Source: Epiperipatus broadwayi
Taxonomy: Eukaryota; Onychophora; Udeonychophora; Euonychophora; Peripatidae
Reading direction: 5' to 3'
DNA: 64,000 nt
NCBI GenBank assembly: GCA_028023455.1
Contig: JAQFVV010006293.1
Coordinates: 2,553,844 to 2,617,843, forward strand
Made by a program: the position numbers and the translations under genes. Shown here piece after piece: positions 44,778 to 58,745 of the stretch. How positions within the stretch are numbered: the first letter of the stretch is position 1; every line of letters starts with the position of its first letter. Below the pieces are notes generated by a model. The model was not told the DNA's origin and searched no databases. It saw only the letters and a list, made by a program, of their open reading frames with translations.

Positions 44778-47700
44778 CAGAGTCTTGAAGACAAAGAGGG
44801 GAAGGAGAGGCTAATGTCCTGGGCCCCATAACATTGAGGGTCTCAAAACGGCAACTGAATATATTTTTTAAAATATAGTCTTATAGCGAATCAATTACTT
44901 TGAAACACTGTGGTTAGTCACCACATGTATAAATAAACAAGAACCAGTATTTTCTATTCTTTCCACTAGATTACAATATCTCAAAATACAAAATGCCATC
45001 ACACCGAATTCCTGTTTTGTCATGGCATCGGATCTTCCCTAAAATTTTATGTGTTTTAATGCTGCATTGCTATGTAATTCAAGACTAAAGTTTTGACACT
45101 ACTATAGTAAGCATTAGTGTTCTATGAAATTTAGTCATGCATTTTTATTGTTTTTGGTAAATTATTTACATTTTATAAAATGTTTTAATATTATTCAATT
45201 ATATTGAGAAAGCCATCATTTTGATGTGCAATATTCGTTAATTCTTAAACCCAGTAAAATTTGTAAAAGTTAACTTTAGTTCTCCAAATTAATTTTAATG
45301 TATTGATAGCATGCCTTTCTACAATGAAGAGACATTATAAAAGTGACGGAGACAGGAAAAAAAAATGAGAGGCTGCAATAGAAAAATTGGATCTGATAAC
45401 GAGTTTTTTTTCACAATGAAACATCCAAAGAAAAATCAGAAGCGTTATTTGAAAAAGCAAGCAGTAGTAATAATAATGCAACTATGACAGATCACCCAAA
45501 AAGAGTAAATGAAGTAGAAGTACAAAATCCTGAAAGAATAAGAATAGATAGTGAAGAAGCTTTACCAAATGAAGATAATACCATTGCTATAAATCTGAAT
45601 TGAAACCATAATTATTTCTGATATTGGAATTCTTGATAAAAATAATCCAGATCCATTAAAATCATTTTTAAAAATTAAGCAGTTTGAAATTCCTCAAAAT
45701 ATTGAAAAAGATACATCAACCCATGTATTTCCATATAGTTTGCTTTCAAGAAGACTTGCAAACAGTAAAATTTTCCATAGAGATTGTTTATGTTAGAGCA
45801 TCCAAAATCAATCAATTTTTTGTGCAACATGCTGCATTTCAATAAGAGCATGCATCTGTTTTCATATTTAACTGATAAGCTGGGATACACTATTGAGATT
45901 GGTTGGAAAAAGATGTATGACCACATACTGTCACATGAAAATTCTATTACACACAAAGAAAATTATGTTTTATGGAAAAATCCACATAAAAAGGCTTTAG
46001 AAGATAAAGGAATAGAAAATTTGTTTCTAAAAGATCTTAATAACTAAGCCAAACTTTGGAAAAAGTTACTGGAGCACTATCTGGATGTAATAGTTTTTCT
46101 TACTGAATGAGGACTAGCATTTTTTGGATCTGATCCATGTGTTGGAAGTCCACATAATAGATAATATTCTTAGAAAAATTGAATTGTTAAGCAAATACGA
46201 TCCAATATTGACAAAGCATGTTTCAAAAGTTAAAGCTGCACAATAAAAGAACAAAATAATGCAAGTTCACTACCTTTTGACAAGAGTACAGAACAAATTT
46301 ATTAATATTTGCAGTTCATTTGTTCAAAGTGCAATTATTGAGGAAGTGAAAAAAGTAAAGATTTTTCTATTATTGTTAATGCAACTCCAGATTCATCTCA
46401 TAAGGAACAGATAGCATTAATAATTTAGTGCATCAAGTTTAGTTAATTGGCATTTTCATTCAAAGAAAGATTCATATGCTTTGATTATTTATCAGATAAA
46501 ACACGCCAAGAAATAATTACTCAACAATTAAATTTACTTTGAGAATTAAAATTGAATTATAAAAATTGTGTGAGACAAAGCGATGATAATGGAGCCAATA
46601 CAGCAGAAAACTATAATGGTGCACAGGCAGTTCTTTTAAGGGAAAATAGCAATTACACGTTCTCTGGTTGTGGTAACCACACTTTTAATCTGGTAGGAGT
46701 AGATTCCACAGAATGTTGCAAAGAAGTAATTTTTTTTTTTTTAGTATAGTTCAGCAAATTTGAAGAAATGGGAAATTTTAAAAGAGCATTTATCAGGGTA
46801 TTCAGTACATAACATTTCAAAACAAGATGGTCAGCAAGACCAAATGCAGTAAAACCAGTAGCTTTAAACTTTATATCTATAATGATCTGCCTTGAAAGAA
46901 ATCAACTTAAAATACCTTCCCATTGAAACATAATCACGGATTCCGGCTCTTGAAAAATAAATGTCAAAATTTGAATGCATAATTATGTCCAGTTTGGTTG
47001 AAAATACTAAAATTATTGCATCAAATAAATCTTGTAATTGAGTCACATAAAGCAGTGTTGGATGTGGAGAAAGATAATATTGAGAACCTAATTAAAGATA
47101 TAGAAGAATTTAAAAAAACATGGAAATTAATTCTCGAGGAATGCAAAAAAGTAGCAACCGAAAATTATATTACTGCTGATTTTGAAATAAATCGTACATT
47201 AAAAGACCAAAAAATCTGCTGAAGAATATTTCCATTTAAACATTTTTGATAAAATTATTAATTCAATAATAGATTTCAGGCATTTCTTCAATTTGTTCTT
47301 TCTTTGAACTTTTATGGAAATTTAATAAAATGGATCAAGACAACATAACTTCAAAGGTAAAATTATTGCTAGAGAAATATAAAAATGAAATAAGTAAAGA
47401 AATCATTGAAGAAATAATAATGTTAAAGCAAATTTACAAGTCCAATTTCAAATTAAGTTCGAAGCCAACAAGAAGCCAACAGAATTGCTTAAAGAAACTA
47501 TTGAGATGGGGTTTTTAAACATTTTTCGAAATATAGCAATTTTGCTGCAGATTTTCATAACATTGTTTTTGAGTGGAGCAGAAACTGAAAGATTGTTTAG
47601 TATTTTAAAAAGAATTAAAAGCTTTCTGTGATCATCAATGCACCAGGAGCGACTAAATGGATCGGCAAGCCTTAATATTAGTTTATGAGATTGCTCACAC

Positions 47701-47884
47701 TTTAAATTACTCTGATATAATTGCTGAATTTGCAAATGGTAAAGCTCACAAGACATATATAAAATAAATTATTTTTATAGTGAGTTAAATTAAAAATTTT
47801 ATTTTTTTGACTCAAATTTTATTTTAATTTTTGAGCCTTAAAAATATTAGTTGCCCAATCTTGTAATTTCTCTGCAAAGATCTG
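44778..47884 (+). mobile_element. hAT transposon (ZMYM1-like transposase), both ends present, 3.1 kb
   Basis: The left terminus CAGAGTCTTGAAGACAAAGA (44778) and the right terminus, CAGATCTTTGCAGAGAAAT read on the minus strand from 47884, are imperfect inverted repeats. Subterminal GGGC...TAA...CTCAAAA blocks are also shared. Flanking octamers GGTGCAAT (44770-44777) and GATGCAAT (47885-47892) match at 7 of 8 positions, an aged 8-bp TSD. The transposase relic between them confirms hAT. The near-intact size with degraded ORF and one TSD mutation indicates an older insertion. Confidence 0.82.
45300..47765 (+). pseudogene. hAT transposase of the ZMYM1-like type, broken
   Basis: Frames carry, in order, an N-terminal S/E-rich region; G-W-K-K-M-Y-D-H and S-H-E-N-S-I-T-H (45900-45955, the end of the TTF-type zinc finger); F-L-T-E then L-A-F-F-G-S (46085-46130); N-A-T-P-D-S-S-H-K-E-Q-I-A-L-I-I (46378-46425, first catalytic Asp region); R-Q-S-D-D-N-G-A-N-T (46573-46602) and C-G-N-H-T-F-N-L-V (46669-46695). 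The C-terminal dimerisation block A-E-T-E-R-L-F-S-I-L-K-R-I-K-S-F-L and M-H-Q-E-R-L-N-G lies near 47580-47665. At least a dozen stops and frameshifts; nonfunctional. ZMYM1-like host genes derive from this lineage, but nothing here suggests domestication. Confidence 0.8.
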
Positions 47885-47892
47885 GATGCAAT

Positions 47893-50800
47893 TACATCAA
47901 TGCTTCTTGAATGAAGAAAATATCAAAATCTTAAATATAACATTAAAGCATTTTTAATGCACAGAACCAATTTTATAAAATTTTGTTTTAGTAAGAGATG
48001 AGATCTCTTTTATATAATTGTATAAGAATTCTGGTTATTTTCTTCACATATGACTATTAATTATTGTCATAGATTTTGTCATCTGAAATTTTAAAATTGC
48101 TTTATTTAATGATGACAGAGAAAAATGATTTTTTTATTTTTATTGTAGTTCTACATTTATTTCTTAATAACTTAGTGTAAACATTTTTTTTGTCTGACTA
48201 AAATGTATTTATTGAAATGTGATTATTGTGAACAAGTACTTGTTTTGAATATTTTCTTTAATTAGAAAAATATTCAATTCATATTTCTAAATTTTTATTG
48301 AATAAATAAAATATATATTATATGATTAAAGGAATGTTTACTTTTTACTTTCTCTCATGTAAATCAATTAAAATTTGTGTTTTCTATTTTCTATTAGAAG
48401 TTTTAGATGTACAAAAAAAAAAAAAACATTATTGTTTTCAGTTAAACTAATTAAGAGATTACACTTTTTAGGGTAAACTGCTGTAATTCTCTGAAAACGG
48501 TGCAACAATAATTTTTAAAACCTATATGAAGCTGCAATATTACCAGTAATTGAACTGTACAGTAAGATATTAAAACTGAACAGTAAAACAGATAATTGTT
48601 GGTGGAAGATATAGCAGAATAAATGGATAGAAAGAAAATATATTTAAATAAAAATATTTGTTTTCCTGAAAGTCTAGCCCTTTAGATAACATTTAATACT
48701 GATATTCTACAAATATAATCAATCATCTCCACCAGTTGAAACTACACCAAGAAATTTAGATACGCCCATCAAGTTATAAATAAATATAGTTAAAATTCTC
48801 TTATGAAAATTAATATTAAATCTACCTATAAGCCATAAAAATTAAATCATTTCTTTAAAAAAAATTAATTTAATAACTCTTAAAATAAAACTGCCAAGTA
48901 TTATCATTGTCAAGATTGCTGAGAGGAGGAACTTTATGGCACAAACTAAAATTCTGCAGGCATTATATTTTAATGATGTATGACTCATTATTATATACTT
49001 AGATATGATCTATTTTTGACTAACTATCAAACAGTTGAAGCATTCAACAAACAAATATTTATAGTTGTCAAATTATTTTAATGTTTTCACTTACATCACT
49101 TACAATATTGTATACAATATTGATTATAAGATTTAAAAAGAAATTGTTTTTATAGCAATATACTAAGGAATTAAATTAATTAATTTTAATATAAATTCCT
49201 GTTTAACATGTAACTAAAAAATCCATATTAATTTTATTTATTAAATAATTTTGGGCTATTTTCTTTACTATTCCATATTTTCAAAATTATTTATTTTGTC
49301 CTTACAATTGAATCTTATGTCTCATTAGTGAGTTTTGATTGGAAGATAAATAAATGTTATTTTTCCTAAATAATCTCACTATTGCTATTGATATATACAC
49401 ATATAAATATATAAGATAATATATTGTTTAATATGGCAGTCTAATTTGGTGTATAAATCAGCCAGTATTGTATGCAAGACAAATATAAAATCAGTTACAT
49501 ATGATACTTTGTAACAATATATAATGTTCAACAAAAAAATATCTAGAAAGAATGGTGCAAATAAGATGAAACTCAACAAACAAAGGAACAGAAGGTGAAT
49601 AACATTTCTAAAAGCAATGCATATTGTAATAATACAATAGATTTTGGAGTTCTAAAGTGCATGCATTTACTCAAGATTCATCAAGTTCTTGGAGGATCTC
49701 TAATAAGGTTTTTAGAACATGTCCAATGAGTGAAAACTCTGTAATTTGAGTAAACAGTGTCTAAAAAATGATAGCATTTGTTTGAGCATGTTTTGCTAAG
49801 GGGGGGGGGGCAATAGAATTATCATATGGAGCATAACAATCTGTAAAAATTCCATCATTGGAGAGATATGCAAAAAATATCTAGTAGAAATGCAATGTGC
49901 TAATAATAGATAACACATGAATAAGCTACTAATCAGCATAAACAGACTTGATAATCATCCAAACCTAATCAAAACTATGATTCATCACTAGCAGAATATA
50001 ATGTCATTTATAAAACTACTCTACATTCTTCAAATTTAGTGACATTTTGGACTAAATATTGTCTTTAGAACCTCATAATATGATTTTGACTGTAATCAAA
50101 CATTCTTTCTGTAATCATGGATCTCAAAAACATGTCTAACTGTTCAATCCATGAGTTTTAATTTGATATATAAACTAACTATATGTTGGAGAATTTATGT
50201 TTAAAGTCCACTTCCAGTTTTGATGTGATGAACAGCTAACTTTGACAATCTACATGTTTAATTATTAACACAAATCTACTAGTTTTAAAACATAATATCC
50301 TTTTCCTGAATAGATCCATTTCTGTGTTGAGCATTATATATATAAAAAAAAAAAAAAATAGCAAAATAAAACTCTTTTATTATATGATGATAGTTTGCCT
50401 TTATTTCTCCTTCTTTAATACACTTCATTCTAGATTTTTTAAAATTCTATTACAGGGTAATAAAATATATACTTATAATATACATACATAATATAAATAT
50501 AGATGCCTTTATGTATGTGCTTATAATTAGCCCATGATCAACGATTAAAAAATTTTTATCACATGGACAGTTTTTGGCAGAATACTAAATTTCTTGTTTT
50601 TTCAAATACAGTAATTATATATTTTTTTATGAAGTAAATAAGAAAATATACATTTTAGCACTATAATTAATGAATATAATAAACATTATAAAAACAATTT
50701 TGTATCATTTTAATATGTAATAATGAAGTATATATGGCCTGAAAACCTATAAATAATAAAATTAAAAACAAAAGCTTTTAAAATTTTGCTCACACATTAT

Positions 50801-52520
50801 TTTTAACTCATTTAATCTAGGAGTTTAGTTCAGATAGCAAACAGTGGTCTCACAATACATATCATAATGCTGCAAATATTTGAAACTTAATTTTTTCTGC
50901 TTATATCTGGATTTTCAGTAGTTTCTTCTTGATGGTCTTTCTATAGGTTCTCAACATCCTATCTAATAATTAGTTAACTGCTTCTTCAGGAGTTTTCTTA
51001 CTCAGATGTAAACTGAAAAAGTAGAAAAAAGTTGGAAATTCTTTAATATTATAGAAAATGTTTATCCTTTAAACAAATGTAATTAGAAATATCTCAGTCA
51101 ATGCATTAATTTTAAAAAGTTTATGGAGAGATTCTACCAAATGCTACATTACACTATCAGTGACATTTGTTTGATCAAAACATTTTTATTTTAAAAAATC
51201 ACTCTACAGAATAGATAATAATTTGAAATTCCAAGCATATATTGTGCACTCTATTCATAAAATTTATTCTATCAGTCAAGATCATTTTATTTAAATTCAC
51301 TGCAATCTATGAACTATAAGAATACAATGTATGCTAATTTTTTTGTTATTCTTATTTTAGAAGGTAACTGGATGTGCAGTTTGTTTAATTTGTGAAGCTT
51401 TTCTTTGAGTTCAACCCATATGATGAAAATTATTTGAATTGAGCATCTTTACTTATAGATATCATCCTGTATTTATAGAATGCCTTGAATAAGCATAAAT
51501 ATTTGCTTAACTTTTGTTTAAAATCTCTTTTTTGCTATTTTCTTAACTAAGAGATTGGTGGTCTAACAAATACTGCAATTCTCAGCTTTTTGAATTAAAA
51601 TTATCTTTCTCAGCACTTATCTTTATTTTATCTTTTAATTCATGGGAAACACTTGTCCTCAAAAGTAAGGTATGAGATTTTGAATGTTGCAATTTTAAAT
51701 ATATTGAAACAAAATGTATTTTTTTGTAGAATATAATACAGTTGCAGAAGTGTGTAATTTGATGTTTTTCAAGACTATTTTATTTTCAATATTCTTTTCA
51801 GATATCACAATTTATATTCCTATTTTCTTACATCATGCATCTGATTTTATATCATTTACATATTCTCAATTTTAAATGAAATCTATTTTCATTCCATATC
51901 TTTTCATTTGAACAGCCTTGCTTTTGTCATCAATATACTAGAATTTTCAAATTGCTAAACATATTAACTGGTTGATTCTGCAAAGTGACATATTGAATTT
52001 TTTTAAAAACTGATCTGAGACACAATTTTCACAATAACTTCAGTTTTAATAATGTTAGCACAAAAAACTTTACTTTGACAGAAACTAGAAAAACTAAGGA
52101 AAACAATAAGGCTAAGACAAATAATGATTACCATTTAAAAAATAAGGAAAAAAAGAAATTTCAACATCCAACATAATTATTACTTTATTATTTGCTCATA
52201 ATTTCTAATTTATCATTAACTAAGTTTAAATTACATCTTCAGTGATAATTTCTTTGTATTCCTCACAAAACTATCTTTCAAACCATATATAATACTTCTT
52301 ACCTGAGATAATCCATAGCTTCAGAATTTTCAAAAGTATTTGCAAAAGAATTCTTCATTTTTATCTTGTACCCCAAGAGAGAGAATTAGTAAAAGTGTAA
52401 AAGAGAGGGGGAAAGCATGCAGAGAATGTAAATGTCCTATTAAAAATAAAGAATATGAAAAAAATGTTACTATTAAATGGGAAAACTATTTTTTTTTAAA
52501 AATTGACTAAAATAGATCAT
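47893..52520. other. Long AT-rich stretch, nothing firmly recognised
   Basis: 4.6 kb of A/T-dominated DNA. A G11 run at 49800-49810. On the minus strand near 51015-50915 a short stretch reads S-K-K-T-P-E-E-A-V-N, then D-R-M-L-R-T-Y-R-K-T-I-K-K-K-L-L, after one stop. It is coding-like but unplaced. Confidence 0.4.
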
Positions 52521-53404
52521 TGTAGAGAGAGAATGAAATAGCAAATTATTGGAAGATATTAGTAAAAGTGGAAGAGATGGGAGTAAAAATTTTTGGAAAC
52601 ATATTAAAAGAAGGAATGTAGGGGGGAGAGAAATTACTACATGCTGAGGAAAAATAGTGTAGCTCTAGAGAAGAATTAGAGGCAATCTTAAATAAGTATG
52701 TAATGGAGATAGAAAAGATGTTAGATGTGAAGGACAGAGTGACAACAAATACAAAAGTACATAGTAATGGAAATATTAGTTTCACAGAAAATGAACTGAA
52801 TGAGGCTGGGAGAAGTTGAAAAGTGGAAAGGCAAAGGGTTTAGATGGATAAGCAGCAGAAATGGTCATGAATTTGGAAAATAGGACAAAATTAAATATAT
52901 AATCATGTTTTAATAAAATGGCACAAAAGACAAAATTTCAAGATAGCTGGAATAATAGAAGAGTAAGACTTATTATTTAAAAGAAAGAATAAAAACCATA
53001 GAAAAATAAACAATTAAAGACTGATAGCAGTTGTGTTAGTGTTATATAAAGTTTTTGCATATATGGTGGCTGGAAGGGTGGCAAAATGAATGGAAAAAAA
53101 ATAATATAGTGGGAGAAATGCAAGGAGGTTTCAGAACTGATAGATATATAGGAGATAGTTTATTTATATTCACACAGCTTATAGATATAAGTAGGAATAC
53201 AGGTAGACAGTTATATATGGTCTTTATAGATATACAGAAGACATATGATAGAGTAAATAAAAATAGAATATGGATGTTTAGTAAATTTGGGAATGAATGG
53301 AGCTTTAGTGGATCTTATTAAGAGATTATATGAAAGTAATTACTATATGTATCAATTAGAAAATATAGAATCAGAGTTAAAAATTATGTGGGACTAAGGC
53401 AAAA

Positions 53405-53608
53405 ATGCCCATTGCCACCTATTTTGTTTTTGTTATATTTGAGAGAAATGCAGAGAGTAAGAGAAAGAATAGGAAGAAGGGTGGAAATGGCAAGGGAGTA
53501 TATACATTATCGGGTCTTTTATTTGCTGATGATATCTTCTTGTGCACAGAAAGTAGAGTAGATATGGAAGTTATGCTGAAGATGTGTGCAAGGATAGGTA
53601 AAGAGTAG
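53405..53608 (+). pseudogene. LINE RT fragment with intact F-A-D-D box
   Basis: A 67-codon open stretch ending ...G-L-L-F-A-D-D-I-F-L-C-T-E-S-R-V-D-M-E-V-M-L-K. F-A-D-D is the catalytic motif C of non-LTR reverse transcriptases, here preserved, whereas the adjoining palm blocks are in other frames (53055-53321 holds the first catalytic Asp in F-I-D-I-Q-K-T-Y-D). Not functional as it stands. Confidence 0.7.
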
Positions 53609-53747
53609 GATTTAAATTTAGTGAAGAAAAATCAATGATGATAAATGCTGGGGAAAGAGAAGAGAAAGAATTTTTCTTGCAAGATATAAAGTTAAATGTG
53701 GTGAATAGGTACAATTATTTGAGAATTGTCTTAAGCATTCAGAGGAA

Positions 53748-54170
53748 TTGCTTGGAGGAATGGGAAAAAAGTTGATAAATGAAGCAAAGAAAAGAAAGGG
53801 ACTGATAAAGAAATTAACAGTGTTTTCATATAATAAATATGACATAGCAAGAATTGTATGGGAGGAAGTGGCAGTAGCAGGGTTAACTTATGGTAACAAT
53901 GCACTATGTATTAGTAAACGGGTATTAGATTACCAAGAACAAGTACATAGAGAAGTAGGAAGACATGCATTAGATGTAGATGTGTGGTTGGCAAAGGAAG
54001 TAATTCAAGGAGAAATGGGATGGTCAAGTTTTTGTATGAGAGATGCAAAAATCAAAATGAAAATGTTCAGTAGATTGCAATTTATGGATAGTAAAAGAAT
54101 AGCCAAGATAGTATTTAATTGGGTTACAAGTAAAAGACAAACAACAACAGTATGCAGAAGTTTTGGATAG
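53748..54170 (+). pseudogene. LINE post-RT region, 140-codon open stretch
   Basis: The longest open stretch in this element and one of the longest in the window. It contains T-Y-G-N-N-A-L, a Q-E-Q-V-H-R-E-V-G-R-H-A-L-D-V motif, and I-Q-G-E-M-G-W-S-S-F followed by a basic helix. In related LINEs this follows the RT thumb (x-x-x-V-G-R-x-I-L-G-x ... G-E-x-G-W). No known catalytic role for this part. It stops at 54170 and similarity continues in another frame. Confidence 0.7.
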
Positions 54171-55085
54171 GGACTTTATGTTAGTATACTAGTACAAAAG
54201 ATGGGATAATTATGTTAAGAGAATTGTTGAGTATTATAGTGGCAAAGAATGGGATAGCAGAATAGATGCATTAATAAAAAATAGAATTGGAGAGACAGAG
54301 AATTAGTATGAATAGTAAAAAGAGTTTAAATATATATAGAAGTAAAAAGAATGTTGGGTGTGAGTTAATTTACAATAATAGCAAGGAGAGTAGTTTACTG
54401 TTTAAGGCCCGAACAGGATCATTAACAACAAGGAATATACATATAAATGGAGAAATATGGGTGATTTGGTCTGCAAGTTATATAAAGGTATGAAAAATAT
54501 TAGGCATCTGCTAATTAAATGTAAATGCTTACAAGCATAAAGAGTGCAAATAATGAAGTTGTAGAACAATAAATATAAACAAAGTGATTATACAGAAAGT
54601 GGGTACTTGGTTTTTATACTGGGTTTGGAAAAAGATAAGAAGGATCTAGATATAAAGGACATAGAGTAAACAAAAATGATGTGGAAATGGTATGGAGCAG
54701 GATAGAGAAAAATATGGTAACAATTTAGGGTGACGAATGGAAAGAGAAGGTAAAGTGGCTAACACGTTTCTCTGGACATAGTGGCTAAGAGATTTCTTAC
54801 TTCGATAACGGAGAAGCACATTACATCTTTATATTACAAATGGTTAGTAATGTGATGAAAAATATTAATAAAAATAGAAAGGATAGTGAAAGATGTGGAT
54901 GGAGAATGAATGCTAAGAATAAGTTAGAAGAATATAAAATAAAAGTAGAAGAAATCATGGAAGAATTTGTTACGGATGTATATAAGATGTGGTGAAGTAG
55001 AAAAAGTGGCAAATAGGGTTTTAGATGAGAATATTCACAAGAATATAATGAAACAGTCAGTTTCATCCACCTGTCTGTTTCATGT

Positions 55086-57404
55086 ATTTTAAGCCCACAC
55101 CTATCTCTATGCCAGGTTTAAACCCTCTCAGAGTACCCATTTAAACAATCATAACTTACTATATATGCGGGATCGCACATATATATGTAAATGGTAAGTT
55201 TGTAATTTAATAATATATATATATTACAGATATGTGTTCATTTTAAAAGATTTCTGGTTTAAGAAATATTTTAGTTTAAATTATTATTCAATTTTATGGT
55301 TATATTATTGAAATCACATATGTATATAGACGCAATCCCGACATTGTTATTCTACATATATAGTAATAAAATTAGTTTTACACTAATTATAAAAGAAGCT
55401 TTTAGTTTTACTTGTAAAAAACTTTTAAATTAGGTCATGCAATAGTCTTAAAATAGCGTAAACTTGATTTTATAAATCCGAAATTTTAATGACAATTCTC
55501 AGAATTTTATAGAGTTGTAATAAACTACAGGAGGGGAAAGGTAGAAAAACAAAATCTAAATTAGTTTTAGTAATTAAATATGTTTTTCTAAAATAAAGTA
55601 ATGGGTTTTCAACTACGATCAAGCTTGTAAAAATAACCAGGTGGCCAGAGTTAAGAAAAATATAAATATTTCAAGTTTTGTGGCCAAAGGGGGAGATATA
55701 TATTTAATAAGTGAATTGTAAACCAAATCCACATTCATTTTATCTTTAAAATTGTGGGGTAAAGTAGACCATAACTAACTGCCTCTTGCTCCTTGCCAGA
55801 GATGGAAAGAACTTTGGTCTGACAAAACACAATGAGCCATACCTCAGCAAAGCAACCCATGGTAGAAGATTCTCCATTAATGTCTAATCATCGCCAAAAG
55901 TGTCGACTTATCACCGTCCCCAAGAGCTCAGAACTGCAATGAAGACAACTGACTGGTAAACTAATAAATTTCCACTCAGATCTCTGTTCATAAACTGTGA
56001 CTTTCAATTTTCTATATAAGCTAGCTATTTATTAAACCTGTCTTTACAAACACCTTTTCTAAAATCTGCAAAGAAAGCTGTTAAATGCTAATGTTTGTAT
56101 CTTGTCTGACTGTAAAACTTGTAATATTAAATTCTCTCTTAAAATATAAAACTATGATAATCTATTTTAAACTAAATATATAATTTTCTGCAATCTTTTA
56201 TGCCTATTTCTGATCTATTCAATTTATTCTATAATTTTATCATTGTAATATTATATGTATTTAATATGCCAAATAACTCAAAAATGCGAGTATTATATAT
56301 GTATAATTTTAGCTTATTGTTCTGTGAAGATAATTTCAAATCTTTGTGATAATAAATATTAAATAATTGAATTATTATTTTTCTCACTCGCTGTTTCGAG
56401 ATCATGTTATTATTTTACTGATTAATTTTGTGTATTAATATTATAATAATCAGTAGTTTGCTTAACTTTGGTTATAAATTATAACTATCTATATATGTAA
56501 TTCATACATCATAGGAACTAACCACAGAGATATTATCAAAGCATTTTTCTAATGTTTTGCCAGTAATTACCCCTCAAATATGCTTTGTCCTCCTTAAAAT
56601 AGTATATTTGAAATACTAAATTTGAGAACTGGGTTGTATATATATGCAAATAGATGCTATCCATTTTTAAGGTATGCTAAGAGAATTTTATGTATTTGCA
56701 TTATATATATATATATAAGCTGTGGATGTGTCCTTACTAAGTATGCTATGTATAATTAATTACTTGCTGCATGATTCTTGATGAGTTGCTGGCAGAGGTC
56801 ACACTTATCCACTTAGTTCGGGTAAAGCAAACACTTTTAGAATTGAAACACAAGGGTCCAGATTATTCATAATTAATGCTTATTTGACTCCCTGAACTAC
56901 TAATGTTCGTATTCGTGGCAAGTTGTTCGGTCATAGGGCAACCGAGCATTTGATGCTGAAACCCGTGAATAATGACCCATTCGCGCCTTCTAGCTTCATT
57001 AATATTTTAATGTGTGCCATAGAATATATAGGTAAACCTAGAATAAACCAGTTCTCTCTCCCTTTATATTAAACGCTTATCCAGCATCAGTGTATATCCT
57101 AATCTAGGTTAACACGCCAATCTGTATATCTCTGAGCCTGATTATGTGCTTGACTTAACTTGATATATAGATAGACGCCATAGGAGAGCTATTAAGTTAG
57201 TTATATAACTTTGGCTATTAAGTTCCATATGATTTAGCAAACTACAAACGAGCTAGAAAATTGGCATGTTAATATAGGCATAAACTTAAATACCGCACTA
57301 CACTTTATTGAACACTTATGATGAGATAACATGTAACATTAATTTCATTAGTTATATAACGCCTGCAAGTGTAATCTTTCACATTCCAACTATATAATTT
57401 TGTA
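55086..57404. other. Mixed AT-rich and moderately GC DNA, unassigned
   Basis: Segments at 55740-55990 and 56790-57180 have higher complexity and some CpG but no coding frame I trust. 56000-56040 has a TATATAAG box followed by ATTTATTAAACC, vaguely like an LTR, but no TG...CA termini or TSD were found. Confidence 0.35.
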
Positions 57405-58745
57405 TATATGACAATGCATAAAACACCTATAACAGTACACATATGTGCAATATAATATAAAATGAACATATTTAAATTGTCATCAAGCTATGAATGCAAT
57501 TCATTTTTAAAATACATAATAATTAATTTAATAATTTAGGAAATGTTTACATGAACATATCTAAACAAATAAACACAGACATATTGCATAAAACACTCTA
57601 TTCATTTTTAATAATACATAAATGCACTTGAATGTGTGTGTAAAAAAGTATGAATCAATGTTATTAATTAATTCATTACTTCTAAGGGTAAAAACAAAAA
57701 GTTTTTCTTTTACTCTTTGAAAAAATATATTACTTCTTTGACAGTCCAGAAGTTTTTTTTTTTATCAGCTTACTCTTAATTAATTATAAATGTCTTTAAA
57801 AATATTCTAGCAAGTTCTTTGGTTTTCCAATCTAGAAATATTTTTACAGTCTTTTTTTTTAAAATTTGAAAATAAAGTCATTTATGAATTAATTCATTGT
57901 TTTTAGATGTTTTACTTTTAAATTAGAAATTTCAACAATTGTCATTTATTACTGCAGTTTTAGTTGAATAATTTTAATCAAAAATTATTTACCTTTAAAA
58001 CCAGCTGATATCTATAAGTTCTTTAGAAACATGATGCAATATTTTGGGACTTTGTATACTGATAAAACTGTGTATATAACATGGTATCTTTGTAGATCCC
58101 TTTTAAAACCATAGACTCTCTTATTGTCATCTCTATTTAGTCTAGAATCTAATAAATTCAGGCATACCTTCTAGTACATAATATGAGCTATGGAGAACAT
58201 ATAAAAGCATGTGAATCCACACTATTGTTGTGACATTAGTAGCAGCTGACTTGCATTCATACTGTCATAATCTCTAAAAACTCCCCTTAATCTTTTTTCC
58301 AATCTTTTTATAATCAGAGTAAAAAAATTTAAAAAAAAAAACAATAATTAAAAGTTGTCTCTATCTTGAGTGATAAAAGTTAATGACTCTTTTCCAATTC
58401 ACCTTAATCCTTTCAAAAACAACTTTGTAGGATTTTTATCAAAATATGTTATATAAGCTTTAATTAAAAAAAATTTCTTTAATCAAAATAGATAGTGGAA
58501 TTTTATAATTACAGTATATCTATTATAACATAAAAACAATTTCAAAATCCGAATTAATAAAATATTAATTAGACCTTTCAAAATGTTTAACTTATAATTT
58601 TTTTTAAATCCAACATTATTTAATCCTTAACTGTCATTCCAGTGTAATATAGAAAATATCAACATTTTTTTTTTGTCTATTTATTTCTACTTTTCCTTTC
58701 AACTTTAATGTGAGAGTATAGAATACTCCACATATATATATATGA
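57405..58745 (+). repeat. Unclassified ~1.4-kb dispersed repeat, copy A
   Basis: Aligns by eye along its length with 62420-63900 (same strand, about 5 kb away) and with 3560-4700 (opposite strand). Shared landmarks: TATAATATAAAATGAACATA at the start, GTTATTAATTAATTCATTA in the middle, TTAATCCTTAACTGTCATTC near the end. On its minus strand near 58000-58180 a short frame (D-D-N-K-R-V-Y-G-F-K-R, I-S-A-G-F-K) matches that of copy B. Confidence 0.75.

Larger units (their letters stand above)
52530..55085 (+). mobile_element. Non-LTR retrotransposon relic (RT to C-terminal finger)
   Basis: A purine-rich plus strand encodes a LINE in several frames. Pre-RT blocks include S-G-K-A-K-G-L-D-G near 52823-52850. 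The RT has R-L-I-A-V-V-L-V-L-Y-K-V-F near 53020-53058, Q-G-G-F-R-T-D-R near 53122-53145, F-I-D-I-Q-K-T-Y-D-R near 53224-53252, and L-L-F-A-D-D-I-F-L-C near 53516-53545. After the RT come W-E-E-V-A-V-A-G-L-T-Y-G and E-M-G-W-S-S-F (54013-54033), L-L-F-K-A-R-T-G-S-L near 54400-54425 and H-L-L-I-K-C-K near 54508-54528. The tail type resembles I/Jockey-superfamily LINEs with a terminal C-x-x-C...H...C finger; clade not assigned. Many frame breaks. Confidence 0.75.

Noticed and set aside
56000-56050. LTR promoter/polyadenylation signals
   Set aside because: TATA-like and AATAAA-like words are common in AT-rich DNA; no LTR ends, primer-binding site or TSD found.
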